From an uncultured Prevotellaceae bacterium (GTDB taxonomy: Bacteria > Bacteroidota > Bacteroidia > Bacteroidales > Bacteroidaceae): 64,000 nt of DNA. The DNA lies in assembly GCA_902800595.1 (NCBI GenBank), contig CADCFA010000007.1:62001-126000 (forward strand), written 5' to 3'. Positions 25,506-34,072 of this stretch are shown here, piece after piece. Under the pieces are notes generated by a model that saw nothing but the letters and a program-made list of their open reading frames with translations, ran no database searches and had not been told where the DNA came from. Both the position numbers and the translations under genes were made by a program. Every line of letters starts with the position of its first letter. Positions within the stretch are counted from its first letter, which is position 1.

Positions 25506-26207
25506 TTACTTGCCAGCCTGTGCGTTAGCCTCGTTAATCATCTTCTGTGAAGCATACATATAAACCTCCACACGACGGTTCTGAGCCTGTCCTGCAGCAG
25601 TAGCGTTAGAAGCAACAGGGTTCTGATCGCCGAAGCCCTCTACACTCTTAATCTGAGAAGAAGGCACACTCAGACTCTGCAGATATGAAGAAACGGCAGC
25701 TGCACGATCCAGCGACAGTGCCTTGTTCTTCTGTGCACTCTGCTCAGCGGTAGAGTTCTTCCAGCCCTGATTGTCGGTGTAGCCCTGAATAGCCACATCG
25801 CAATCGCTGTTGTTCTTCAGCACCTGAGCCAACTCCTGCAGTGATGTCTTCGAAGTATTTGTCAGCGCAGACTTACCTGTACTGAACAAGATACCAGAAT
25901 CGAAGGTCACCTTCACGGCGTCAAGACCATTGGCATCCTTCACCTCTTCCACCTGGGCGTTCTGGATAGCCTCAGCCTCCTTTTTAGCCTTATCCATCTT
26001 CTTACCGATGATAGCACCAGTACCAGCACCTACAGCAGCACCGATTGCTGTACCAATAGCGGCATTACCTGCGATAGCACCAACGATAGCGCCGAGAGCA
26101 GCACCACCACCTGCACCGATCAAGGCACCCTGACCTGTCTTACTCATACCACAGCCCACAACAAGCGCAGCGCTGAGGGCAACACAAATTGCTTTTAAAC
26201 TTTTCAT
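25506..26207 (-). CDS. OmpA-family lipoprotein with glycine zipper (YfiB-like)
   Basis: 233 residues. Lipobox ALVVGC (Cys19), then a glycine-zipper membrane segment (ALIGAGGGAALGAIVGAIAG, AAVGAGTGAIIGKK, ~28-70), then an OmpA domain (~105-225) with the peptidoglycan-binding signature VAIQGYTDNQGWKNSTAEQS, ALSLDRAAAVSSYL and VEGFGDQNPVASN...QNRRVEVYMY. It should tether the outer membrane to peptidoglycan. The promoter TAACTTTGC is at 26255-26247. mtgA follows. Confidence 0.9.
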   Translation of the reverse strand: MKSLKAICVALSAALVVGCGMSKTGQGALIGAGGGAALGAIVGAIAGNAAIGTAIGAAVGAGTGAIIGKKMDKAKKEAEAIQNAQVEEVKDANGLDAVKVTFDSGILFSTGKSALTNTSKTSLQELAQVLKNNSDCDVAIQGYTDNQGWKNSTAEQSAQKNKALSLDRAAAVSSYLQSLSVPSSQIKSVEGFGDQNPVASNATAAGQAQNRRVEVYMYASQKMINEANAQAGK

Positions 26208-26246
26208 AATTTTCCTTTTTTTGAGTTGTTAAACGTTCATTTGACT

Positions 26247-26255
26247 GCAAAGTTA
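26247..26255 (-). promoter_or_regulatory. Bacteroidota -7 element for the OmpA-like gene
   Basis: The complement reads TAACTTTGC, 40 bases before the ATG at 26207. Confidence 0.6.
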
Positions 26256-26298
26256 CAAATAAAATCACAAATCATCTGCTTAATTCGCAATTTTTTAG

Positions 26299-26307
26299 TA
26301 ATTTTGC
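26299..26307 (+). promoter_or_regulatory. Bacteroidota -7 element for proS
   Basis: TAATTTTGC, 29 bases before the ATG at 26336. Confidence 0.6.
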
Positions 26308-26335
26308 ACGCAAAATTGATAAATTGATAAAAACA

Positions 26336-27817
26336 ATGGCTAAAGAATTAAAGGAATTAACGAAAAGAGCCGATAACTACAGTCAGTGGTTCAACGACTT
26401 GGTAGTAAAGGCAGATATGGCAGAACAGTCTGCCGTTCGCGGATGTATGGTAATCAAGCCCTATGGCTATGCCATCTGGGAGAAAATGCAGCAGCAACTG
26501 GATAAGATGTTCAAGGAGACAGGCGCTCAGAATGCCTATTTCCCCCTGCTCATCCCGAAGTCCTTCCTCTCTCGTGAGGCAGAGCATGTAGAAGGTTTCG
26601 CTAAGGAATGCGCTGTTGTGACCCACTATCGCCTGCGTGCCAAGGAAGATAAGAGCGGTGTAGAGGTTGACCCCACAGCCAAGCTCGAAGAAGAGCTCAT
26701 CGTTCGCCCCACCTCAGAGACCATCATCTGGAACACCTATAAGAACTGGATCCACTCTTGGCGCGACCTGCCCCTGATGTGCAACCAGTGGTGCAACGTG
26801 ATGCGCTGGGAGATGCGTACGCGCCCCTTCCTCCGCACCTCAGAGTTTCTCTGGCAAGAAGGTCACACCGCTCACGCCACCCGCGAGGAGGCTGAAGAGG
26901 AAGCACAGAAGATGCTGAAGGTATATGCCAAGTTCGCTGAGGAGTGGATGGCAGTGCCCGTTGTTCAGGGTGTGAAGAGTGAGACGGAGCGTTTCGCCGG
27001 AGCCCTCGACACCTATACCATCGAGGCGATGATGCAGGACGGTAAAGCGCTGCAGAGCGGCACCTCCCACTTCCTGGGCCAGAACTTCGCCAAGGCCTTC
27101 GAGGTCACCTATCTTAATAAGGAGAACAAGCCCGAATACGTATGGGCCACCTCCTGGGGTGTCTCTACCCGCCTGATCGGTGCGCTCATCATGACCCACT
27201 CCGACGATAACGGACTGGTGCTACCTCCGAAGCTCGCTCCGATCCAGGTAGTCATCATCCCCATCGCCACCAAGCCCGAGCAGATGGAGCAGGTCAACAA
27301 GGAGGTAACGCCTATCATCGAGGCGCTACGCCAGAAGGGCATCACCGTGAAGTTCGACGATGCCGACAACAAGCGTCCAGGCTTCAAGTTTGCCGACTAC
27401 GAGCTGAAGGGCGTTCCCGTACGTCTTGTTCTGGGAGCCCGCGATCTGGAGAACGGCACCATAGAGGTGATGCGTCGTGACACACTCGAGAAGGAGACTC
27501 GCTCTATCGAGGGTATCGCCGAATATGTTGAGCAGCTGTTGGACGACATCCAGCAGAACATCTTCAAGAAAGCGAAGGACTATCGTGATGCCCACATCTT
27601 CGAATGCGACAACTACGAGGAGTTCAAGGAGAAGGTAAAGGACGGCGGTTTCTTCCTCTGCCACTGGGACGGCACAGCCGAGACCGAGGCGAAGATCAAG
27701 GAAGAGACACAGGCCACCATCCGCTGCGTGCCCTTCGGCGTAGAGCAGACCCCTGGTGTCGATATGGTTAGCGGCAAGCCCTCTAAGGCTCGCGTCATCA
27801 TCGCCCGCAGTTACTAA
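26336..27817 (+). CDS. proS: Prolyl-tRNA synthetase (eukaryote/archaea-like type, no editing insertion)
   Basis: 493 residues from [20 protein letters not shown]; the ATG at 26336 is preferred over an in-frame TTG at 26324. Class II motifs: [34 protein letters not shown], motif 2 [20 protein letters not shown], and [14 protein letters not shown]. The anticodon-binding domain starts near residue 305 ([17 protein letters not shown]), and a C-terminal zinc-type domain ends in ARVIIARSY. This short ProS form lacks the bacterial Ala-tRNAPro editing insertion. It is monocistronic and ends in a strong palindrome. Confidence 0.95.
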   Translation: MAKELKELTKRADNYSQWFNDLVVKADMAEQSAVRGCMVIKPYGYAIWEKMQQQLDKMFKETGAQNAYFPLLIPKSFLSREAEHVEGFAKECAVVTHYRLRAKEDKSGVEVDPTAKLEEELIVRPTSETIIWNTYKNWIHSWRDLPLMCNQWCNVMRWEMRTRPFLRTSEFLWQEGHTAHATREEAEEEAQKMLKVYAKFAEEWMAVPVVQGVKSETERFAGALDTYTIEAMMQDGKALQSGTSHFLGQNFAKAFEVTYLNKENKPEYVWATSWGVSTRLIGALIMTHSDDNGLVLPPKLAPIQVVIIPIATKPEQMEQVNKEVTPIIEALRQKGITVKFDDADNKRPGFKFADYELKGVPVRLVLGARDLENGTIEVMRRDTLEKETRSIEGIAEYVEQLLDDIQQNIFKKAKDYRDAHIFECDNYEEFKEKVKDGGFFLCHWDGTAETEAKIKEETQATIRCVPFGVEQTPGVDMVSGKPSKARVIIARSY

Positions 27818-27826
27818 TATATAAAG

Positions 27827-27856
27827 ATTATCCCTCGCAAATTTGCGAGGGATAAT
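27827..27856 (+). terminator. Perfect palindromic terminator after proS
   Basis: A 30-base perfect palindrome (arms ATTATCCCTCGCAAA and its complement) is followed by TGTTTTC. It can also serve the convergent S37 peptidase gene. Confidence 0.8.
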
Positions 27857-27902
27857 TGTTTTCTATTCACATCTTTCTTGCCTCTTCCCACACTCGGAGA
27901 TT

Positions 27903-29246
27903 TCAATAGATGTAGGTACTGATGTAATCCATCACCTCTTGTTTCACATCGGCAGGACAATAGTCGGGATCATTGATTTGGGAACTATGAATGCCGATGG
28001 GATTGATGATTTTCTTGACATTAGGGCCAATCTTTTCAGGCTGACCACCCGACCAGGGATCGTCTTTTGAATAGAAGAAGAGCAGGGGTGTGGTGGAGTT
28101 CATAAAAAAGTGTTCATACATGTCAATACGGATGCTGGCATCGTATTGGTTCACCAGCCAACGGTCCTCCTCATGCAGCATAGCTGGCATCACATCCTCA
28201 GCCTTGAAGCTGGTGTTCTCCAGCACATCGGCAAAATAGTCGTAGCCATCATCAGGGAAGCCCTGCTCCTTTGCACAATCCACGGAATAGGTATATAAGT
28301 CAATAGTTCTGTTGTTCGATATCATTTTGAAGATCGCCGCTACAAGCGATTCCTTATCTTTGGTAATGCTCTCCACTTTTTCTTGATGTTTGTTTGGGAG
28401 CGTATACTGGAATATATCAAAAAAGGTATCGAAGCAATTAAAAACATATTCGGCAAACGTAGGAACCGGCAAACTCTTCTTCTTAAACAGGTCGCAGACC
28501 GACTGGTAATACCCCTCTTCGCCATCTTTCAATGCCAAGCGTATACTCTTTTTCATGATATCGCGCAACGCCTCGGTACTCACCTCGTTAAAAAGATATT
28601 CACCGAAACGCTTGTCCGTAAGACTGGTGTTGAAAGGTGAACAGAAGGCTGCGGCCAAATCCATATCATTCGGATAATAATAGACATAGTCTATAGAAGT
28701 CTCACCACTCTTGCTGGTACCAGCGCTCATCCACTTACCCTTGAATAAAGGCTTCAGCGCCTGATAGACAGCGTGGAGATCAGCCGATGCCTGGGCACAC
28801 GTTTCATACTCCCACTTTCCTTTATCCTGATTATATGACTCGCCGAAGTTGCGATGCTCCACGTGTACCATATTGGCATTCAGGTTCTTTCCGACATCTA
28901 ACATGTCGCCGAAATCTAACCATTGATACCCCTCAGTCACCATGATGGTGGGGCGGTCATAGCCTCGAAACAGGATGCACACCTTCTGTTTGAACTTGTC
29001 GCCGTCGGGCTGGTTGTGGTTCACAGGCTGTTGAATGAACATGCTGTACTGCGACAGGTAGTTCAGTTCGGCCTTCTTCTTCATCGCCGTCGCATCTGGA
29101 TTTTCCTTAATCTCCGTAAAGATTCCCGTGTTAGCCAGCGCCTCGTTGAGCGGGCCGTAAACTACAGGGCTGTCATTTATATCGGTACACGATACGATGT
29201 ACAGCGCCACCACCAAAAGCATCCAAAGTTTTAACGTTTTCTTCAT
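27903..29246 (-). CDS. PS-10 family (S37) serine peptidase, lipoprotein
   Basis: 447 residues from MKKTLKLWMLLVVALYIVSC, a lipobox signal peptide; the longer reading to 29288 starts next to the promoter and is rejected. S37 features: MFIQQPVNHNQPDGDKFKQK, VHVEHRNFGES, nucleophile Ser in SAGTSKSGETSIDYVYYYP, Asp in FYSKDDPWSGG and His in PIGIHSSQIND. Family members are secreted tripeptidyl/tetrapeptidyl aminopeptidases. Here it is probably a surface or periplasmic lipoprotein that trims peptides. Promoter TATATTTGC at 29304-29296. Confidence 0.9.
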   Translation of the reverse strand: MKKTLKLWMLLVVALYIVSCTDINDSPVVYGPLNEALANTGIFTEIKENPDATAMKKKAELNYLSQYSMFIQQPVNHNQPDGDKFKQKVCILFRGYDRPTIMVTEGYQWLDFGDMLDVGKNLNANMVHVEHRNFGESYNQDKGKWEYETCAQASADLHAVYQALKPLFKGKWMSAGTSKSGETSIDYVYYYPNDMDLAAAFCSPFNTSLTDKRFGEYLFNEVSTEALRDIMKKSIRLALKDGEEGYYQSVCDLFKKKSLPVPTFAEYVFNCFDTFFDIFQYTLPNKHQEKVESITKDKESLVAAIFKMISNNRTIDLYTYSVDCAKEQGFPDDGYDYFADVLENTSFKAEDVMPAMLHEEDRWLVNQYDASIRIDMYEHFFMNSTTPLLFFYSKDDPWSGGQPEKIGPNVKKIINPIGIHSSQINDPDYCPADVKQEVMDYISTYIY

Positions 29247-29295
29247 TGCTATCAAATAATTTAACGAATACAACTTAATAATATACATTACGACT

Positions 29296-29304
29296 GCAAA
29301 TATA
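29296..29304 (-). promoter_or_regulatory. Bacteroidota -7 element for the S37 peptidase gene
   Basis: The complement reads TATATTTGC, 50 bases before the ATG at 29246. Confidence 0.6.
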
Positions 29305-29379
29305 CAAATAATAAGGTAATAATACGTATCTTTTGCAAATTAAATTGTGAAATAGCTGAATTTCAGAATCAAGAATGGA

Positions 29380-29480
29380 AATGCCCCCCGCTCATAAGAA
29401 CGGGTGGGAATCAGTAAATCAGATATCTGATATGCCTAACACCCTTTTTCAAAACGTGCTTTTGGGCGTGTCGTTTTGAA
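29380..29480. repeat. Cluster of palindromes upstream of the orphan leader (copy 2)
   Basis: Three nested symmetric elements occur in ~100 bases of gene-free DNA: CCCG and CGGG arms around 29386-29404, the perfect palindrome ATCAGATATCTGAT (29418-29431), and TTCAAAACG (29448-29456) against CGTTTTGAA (29472-29480). They occupy the place that the word arrays hold upstream of copy 1. Confidence 0.5.
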
Positions 29481-29483
29481 GAA

Positions 29484-29624
29484 TAATTTGGAACACTCTT
29501 GAAAATTTAGTATCTTTTGTAGTGTCAAATAAGAGAAGTGGAGACATCGCCCGTTAAGGATAAAAATTGCTAGATTTAAATCTAAGAATTGCGCGCATTA
29601 ATGGTAGCAAGTTTTTCCTTTAAT
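29484..29624 (+). promoter_or_regulatory. Orphan copy 2 of the conserved promoter/leader with 22-nt tandem units
   Basis: This block aligns with 3243-3385 from AATTTGGAAC through the -7 box (TATCTTTTG near 29510), GTGTCAAAT, GTGGAGACA and two 22-nt units (29564-29585 and 29586-29607) to TTTTTCCTTTAA. The first unit has a different but still perfect palindrome (TAGATTTAAATCTA). The second keeps AATTGCGCGCATTAAT. No HU-HIG gene follows; the next gene is uxaB, which has its own promoter. It may produce a ~100-nt RNA or be a relic. Confidence 0.65.
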
Positions 29625-29722
29625 ACTGTATATTTGAAATATTGAACAACAACGACGAACATTATCTGACTTTTTTTAACGTTATATGACAATCTAAATT
29701 TGGCCGTTTCGGATTTTTGCCT

Positions 29723-29731
29723 TATCTTTGC
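29723..29731 (+). promoter_or_regulatory. Bacteroidota -7 element for uxaB
   Basis: TATCTTTGC, 25 bases before the ATG at 29756, with AAAGGAA between them as a possible ribosome site. Confidence 0.65.
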
Positions 29732-29755
29732 AGCAATTTTATAAAGGAATGAAAT

Positions 29756-31195
29756 ATGAAACCACTAAACAAACAATTTGCGCCTAAGAGCGTGATGCCG
29801 GAAAAGGTGATCCAGTTTGGAGAGGGTAACTTCCTCCGTGCATTCGTAGATTGGATCATCTGGAATATGGACCAGAAGACTGACTTCAACGGCTCCGTCG
29901 TTGTGGTACAGCCGATAGAGAAAGGTATGGTGGATAGCCTCAACGCACAGGATTGTCTGTACCATGTGAACCTGCAAGGTCGTGAGAATGGTAAACCCGT
30001 GAACACGCTGGAGCGTATCGACGTAATCAGCCGCGCCCTGAACCCCTATACGCAGCATGCTGCCTTCATGGCACTCGCCGACCAGCCGGAGATGCGCTTC
30101 GTGATCTCGAACACCACGGAGGCCGGTATCGCTTTCGACCCCAGTTGCAAACTGGAGGATGCTCCCGCAAGCAGTTATCCGGGCAAGCTGGTACAGTTGC
30201 TATATCGCCGCTACCAGACATTTAACGGCGACCCGACGAAGGGACTGATCATCTTCCCCTGTGAGCTGATCTTCCTGAACGGACATGTGCTGAAGGACTG
30301 CATCAAGAAGTATATCGACCTGTGGAACCTCGGTGCCGACTTCAAGAAATGGGTTGAAGAGGCCTGTGGTGTGTATGCCACCCTCGTGGACCGTATCGTA
30401 CCTGGCTTCCCACGCAAGGACATTGCCGAGATTCAGGAGAAGATATGCTACCGCGACAACATGGTGGTGCAGGCTGAGAACTTCCACCTCTGGGTGATAG
30501 AGGCCCCGAGAGAGGTGGCTAAGGAGTTCCCTGCCGACAAGGCTGGACTGCACGTGCTGTTTGTGCCCTCAGAGGTGCCTTACCACAAGCGGAAGGTGAC
30601 ACTGCTGAATGGTCCGCACACCGTGCTGAGTCCTGTAGCATTTCTGAGTGGTGTGGACATCGTGCGCGATGCCTGCAACCATGAGATAATCTCCCGATAT
30701 ATCCACAAGGTGCAGTTCGACGAGCTGATGCAGACACTCGACCTGCCGATAGAACAGCTGGAGAAATTTGCGGGTGATGTGCTGGAGCGTTTCGACAATC
30801 CATACGTGGATCATCAAGTGACCAGTATCATGCTGAACTCATTCCCGAAGTTCCAGGCACGCGACCTGCCCGGACTGAAGACTTATCTGGAGCGTAAGGG
30901 CGAACTGCCTAAGGGTCTGGTGTTCGGACTAGCTGCCATCATCACCTACTACAAGGGCGGCAAGCGCAAGGATGGTGTAGAGATCGTGCCTAACGACGAC
31001 CCGAAGATCATGGATCTGCTGAAAGAGCTCTGGGCTACCGGTGACACCCAAAAGGTGACCGACGGTGTGCTGGGCGCTGAGTTCATCTGGCAGGAGAACC
31101 TGAACAAGATTCCCGGTCTGAACGCGATGCTGAAGCAGGATCTCGACCTCATCGAGAGCTTGGGCATGCTGGAGGCGGTGAAATCGATTCTGTAA
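29756..31195 (+). CDS. uxaB: Tagaturonate reductase (altronate oxidoreductase)
   Basis: 479 residues, polyol-type long-chain dehydrogenase (mannitol dehydrogenase family). N-terminal nucleotide-binding part: VIQFGEGNFLRAFVDWIIW; then VISNTTEAGIAFDPS, PCELIFLNGHVLKDCIKKYI, and the catalytic-helix region VPYHKRKVTLLNGPHTVLSP (Lys, Asn and His of the family). It reduces tagaturonate to altronate with NADH, feeding UxaA. It is separated by about 9 kb from the uxaA/kdgK/eda region and has its own promoter. Interestingly, no regulator lies beside it. Confidence 0.9.
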   Translation: MKPLNKQFAPKSVMPEKVIQFGEGNFLRAFVDWIIWNMDQKTDFNGSVVVVQPIEKGMVDSLNAQDCLYHVNLQGRENGKPVNTLERIDVISRALNPYTQHAAFMALADQPEMRFVISNTTEAGIAFDPSCKLEDAPASSYPGKLVQLLYRRYQTFNGDPTKGLIIFPCELIFLNGHVLKDCIKKYIDLWNLGADFKKWVEEACGVYATLVDRIVPGFPRKDIAEIQEKICYRDNMVVQAENFHLWVIEAPREVAKEFPADKAGLHVLFVPSEVPYHKRKVTLLNGPHTVLSPVAFLSGVDIVRDACNHEIISRYIHKVQFDELMQTLDLPIEQLEKFAGDVLERFDNPYVDHQVTSIMLNSFPKFQARDLPGLKTYLERKGELPKGLVFGLAAIITYYKGGKRKDGVEIVPNDDPKIMDLLKELWATGDTQKVTDGVLGAEFIWQENLNKIPGLNAMLKQDLDLIESLGMLEAVKSIL

Positions 31196-31237
31196 TTTTT
31201 TAGCAACGGACTACACGACTTTAGGACTTTAAAAAAC

Positions 31238-34069
31238 TTGGCAGAAGTAATTGAAATAAAGGGGGCGAGGGTTAATAACCTCAAGAACATCAATGTAAAG
31301 ATCCCCCGCAATACATTTACAGTAATTGCCGGAGTCAGTGGCTCCGGCAAATCATCTTTGGCCTTCGACACATTGTATGCCGAAGGTCAAAGGCGTTATG
31401 TAGAGAGCTTGTCGAGCTATGCACGACAGTTCCTGGGCAGGATGAACAAGCCCGAATGCGACTACATCCGAGGCATCCCGCCTGCCACCGCCATTGAACA
31501 GAAGGTGATATCCAGGAACCCACGCTCCACTGTGGGCACCACGACGGAGATTTACGAATATCTGCGACTGCTCTTTGCCCGTATCGGACACACCTACTCT
31601 CCCATCAGCGGCTGCGAGGTAAAAAAGCACTCGACAGAGGATGTGGTGAAGCAGGTGATGGCGTACTCGAAGGGTACGAAGTTCGTGGTGCTGGCGCCAG
31701 TCCATGTGGCTGAGGGGCGCACGATGGAACAACAGCTAAAGGCATATCTGCTGGAGGGATTCGTGAGAATTTACGTTCGCAGCGACTTCCAGCGCATCGA
31801 CGATTATCTATCAGCTGGCGACATCCAGCAGCAAGAGATATTCCTCGTCATCGACCGCATGAGTGTGGATGACAGCAAGGATGTGATAGCGCGACTGGTG
31901 GATTCGGCAGAGACAGCCTTCTATGAGGGCGGCGGAGAGATGCGCCTGATGTTCCTGCCCTCGAATATTGCCTACGACTTCTCGATGCGTTTCGAGGCCG
32001 ACGGGATGACCTTCGAGGAGCCTAGCGATCAGATGTTCTCGTTTAACTCGCCAGCAGGTGCCTGCCCTACCTGTCAGGGCTTCGGGCGCATCATCGGCAT
32101 CGATGAGAAGCTGGTGATTCCCAACACGACGCTATCGGTGTATGACGGTTGCGTGGTGTGCTGGCACGGCGAGAAAATGAAAGAGTGGCAGCAGTGGTTC
32201 ATCCGTCATGCCGCCATCGACAACTTCCCCATCTTCGAGCCATACATGAACCTGACTCAGCAGCAGAAAGACTGGCTGTGGCACGGACTGCCCTCTGACA
32301 AGGGCGCTAAAGAAAAGCCCTGCATCGACGAGTTTTTCAAGATGGTGGAAGCCAGTCAGTATAAGATACAATACCGCGTGATGCTGGCCCGCTATCGCGG
32401 CAGAACCACCTGTCCGACCTGTCATGGTACACGTCTAAAGCCTGAGGCTGACTACGTGAAGATCGGGGGCAGAAGCATCACCGACCTGGTGCAGATGCCT
32501 GTGGTGAGGCTGAAGGAGTGGTTCGACCATCTGGAACTCGACGAACACGATGCTGAGGTAGGGAAACGCCTATTGACGGAGGTAAAGAACAGACTGCAGT
32601 TCCTGCTCAACGTGGGACTTGGCTATCTGACACTCAACCGTCTGTCGAACTCACTCTCGGGTGGTGAGAGTCAGCGCATCAACCTCTGTACCAGTTTAGG
32701 CAGTTCACTGGTGGGCTCGCTCTATATCCTCGATGAGCCCAGTATCGGACTGCATGCCAGAGATACCAATCGCCTGATCAATGTGCTGAAGGATCTGCAG
32801 GACCTGGGTAATACCGTCGTGGTGGTAGAGCATGACGAGGAGATCATGCGCGCTGCCGACTATCTGATAGATATAGGCCCCGACGCAGGGCGCCTGGGTG
32901 GCGAGATCGTCTTCGAGGGGAATGCAGCTTGCATAGCTAGGCTTCCTAGGGAGCCTAGCCAACCTAGTTCACCAATCCCCCCTAGCCCGACTAGAAGTTA
33001 CACAGTGAGATATCTCCGCGGTGAGGAGACCATCGACATTCCGAAGAGTCGCCGCCCCTGGAATCTGCACATCGACATAAAAGGTGCCAGAATGAATAAC
33101 CTGAGAGGCATCGACGTATTATTCCCTCTCAACGTGATGACAGTCGTAACAGGCGTCTCGGGCTCGGGCAAGTCGAGTCTGGTGAAAGGTATTCTCTACC
33201 CTTCCCTCAAGCGCCATCTGGGAGAGGTGTGCGATGCTCCAGGAGAGTATCTCGGCATCGAAGGCGACGTCAATGCCATCAAGCATGTGGAGTTCGTGGA
33301 TCAGAACCCCATCGGCAAATCCACCCGCTCGAATCCTGCGACGTATGTAAAAGCCTATGATGCCATCCGCGACCTCTTTGCCGAACAGCCCTTGTCACAG
33401 CAGATGGGATTCACCCCCCAGCACTTCTCGTTTAATACTGACGGCGGACGCTGTGAGGAATGTAAGGGTGCTGGTGTCATCACGGTAGAGATGCAGTTTA
33501 TGGCAGATCTTGTATTAGAGTGCGAGGCCTGTCACGGTCATCGTTTCAAGCACGAGATCCTCGACGTGAAGTTTGAGGGAAAGAATATCGACGACGTGCT
33601 GAACATGACGATATCAGAAGCTATTGAGTTCTTCAACACTTATAAAAAAGATAACATTGTGAAGCGACTGAAGAGTCTGGAGGACGTGGGACTGGGCTAT
33701 ATCAAACTCGGTCAGAACTCCTCGACCCTCTCCGGCGGTGAGAACCAGCGCGTAAAACTGGCCTACTTCATCGGACAGGAGAAGCAGGAGCCGACACTCT
33801 TCATCTTCGACGAACCGACGACGGGACTACACTTCCACGATATCCACAAGCTGCTAGAGGCCTTCAACGCACTGATAACGCGAGGACACACCATTCTCAT
33901 CATCGAGCACAATATGGAGATCATCAAATGTGCCGACTATGTAATAGACTTAGGTCCAGACGGCGGCGACAAAGGTGGCGCACTGGTGGCAAAAGGCACA
34001 CCTGAGGAGATCGCGGCATGTCAGGAGAGTCTCACTGGTCAGTATCTGAAACCCAAATTAAACCTATAG
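31238..34069 (+). CDS. uvrA: Excinuclease ABC subunit A
   Basis: 943 residues from a TTG start. Two ABC modules with zinc motifs: Walker A AGVSGSGKSSLAFDTLYAEG, zinc CPTCQGFGR and CPTCHGTRL, signature LSGGESQRINLCTSLG, YILDEPSIGLH; the second half has TGVSGSGKSSLVKGILYPSL, CEECKGAGVITVEMQF...CEACHGHRFKHE, LSGGENQRVKLAYF and FIFDEPTTGLHF. It recognises DNA lesions and loads UvrB. Between the modules (~567-586) is an unusual Pro/Arg/Ser linker (ARLPREPSQPSSPIPPSPTR) encoded by a 9-nt CTAG minisatellite. It starts 42 bases after uxaB. Confidence 0.96.
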   Translation: MAEVIEIKGARVNNLKNINVKIPRNTFTVIAGVSGSGKSSLAFDTLYAEGQRRYVESLSSYARQFLGRMNKPECDYIRGIPPATAIEQKVISRNPRSTVGTTTEIYEYLRLLFARIGHTYSPISGCEVKKHSTEDVVKQVMAYSKGTKFVVLAPVHVAEGRTMEQQLKAYLLEGFVRIYVRSDFQRIDDYLSAGDIQQQEIFLVIDRMSVDDSKDVIARLVDSAETAFYEGGGEMRLMFLPSNIAYDFSMRFEADGMTFEEPSDQMFSFNSPAGACPTCQGFGRIIGIDEKLVIPNTTLSVYDGCVVCWHGEKMKEWQQWFIRHAAIDNFPIFEPYMNLTQQQKDWLWHGLPSDKGAKEKPCIDEFFKMVEASQYKIQYRVMLARYRGRTTCPTCHGTRLKPEADYVKIGGRSITDLVQMPVVRLKEWFDHLELDEHDAEVGKRLLTEVKNRLQFLLNVGLGYLTLNRLSNSLSGGESQRINLCTSLGSSLVGSLYILDEPSIGLHARDTNRLINVLKDLQDLGNTVVVVEHDEEIMRAADYLIDIGPDAGRLGGEIVFEGNAACIARLPREPSQPSSPIPPSPTRSYTVRYLRGEETIDIPKSRRPWNLHIDIKGARMNNLRGIDVLFPLNVMTVVTGVSGSGKSSLVKGILYPSLKRHLGEVCDAPGEYLGIEGDVNAIKHVEFVDQNPIGKSTRSNPATYVKAYDAIRDLFAEQPLSQQMGFTPQHFSFNTDGGRCEECKGAGVITVEMQFMADLVLECEACHGHRFKHEILDVKFEGKNIDDVLNMTISEAIEFFNTYKKDNIVKRLKSLEDVGLGYIKLGQNSSTLSGGENQRVKLAYFIGQEKQEPTLFIFDEPTTGLHFHDIHKLLEAFNALITRGHTILIIEHNMEIIKCADYVIDLGPDGGDKGGALVAKGTPEEIAACQESLTGQYLKPKLNL
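32937..32999 (+). repeat. In-frame 9-nt CTAG minisatellite in uvrA
   Basis: CTAG recurs at exactly 9-base steps at 32937, 32946, 32955, 32964, 32982 and 32991; 32973 has CAAT. The unit encodes Pro-(Arg/Ser)-x. CTAG is usually rare in bacterial DNA. The same repeat, in the same reading frame, occurs in addA at 38684-38759. Confidence 0.85.
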
Positions 34070-34072
34070 ACA

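Noticed and set aside
29281..29755. Insertion-sequence remnant in the gene-free region
   Set aside because: No terminal inverted repeats with target duplication and no transposase fragment; the leader homology explains the block better.
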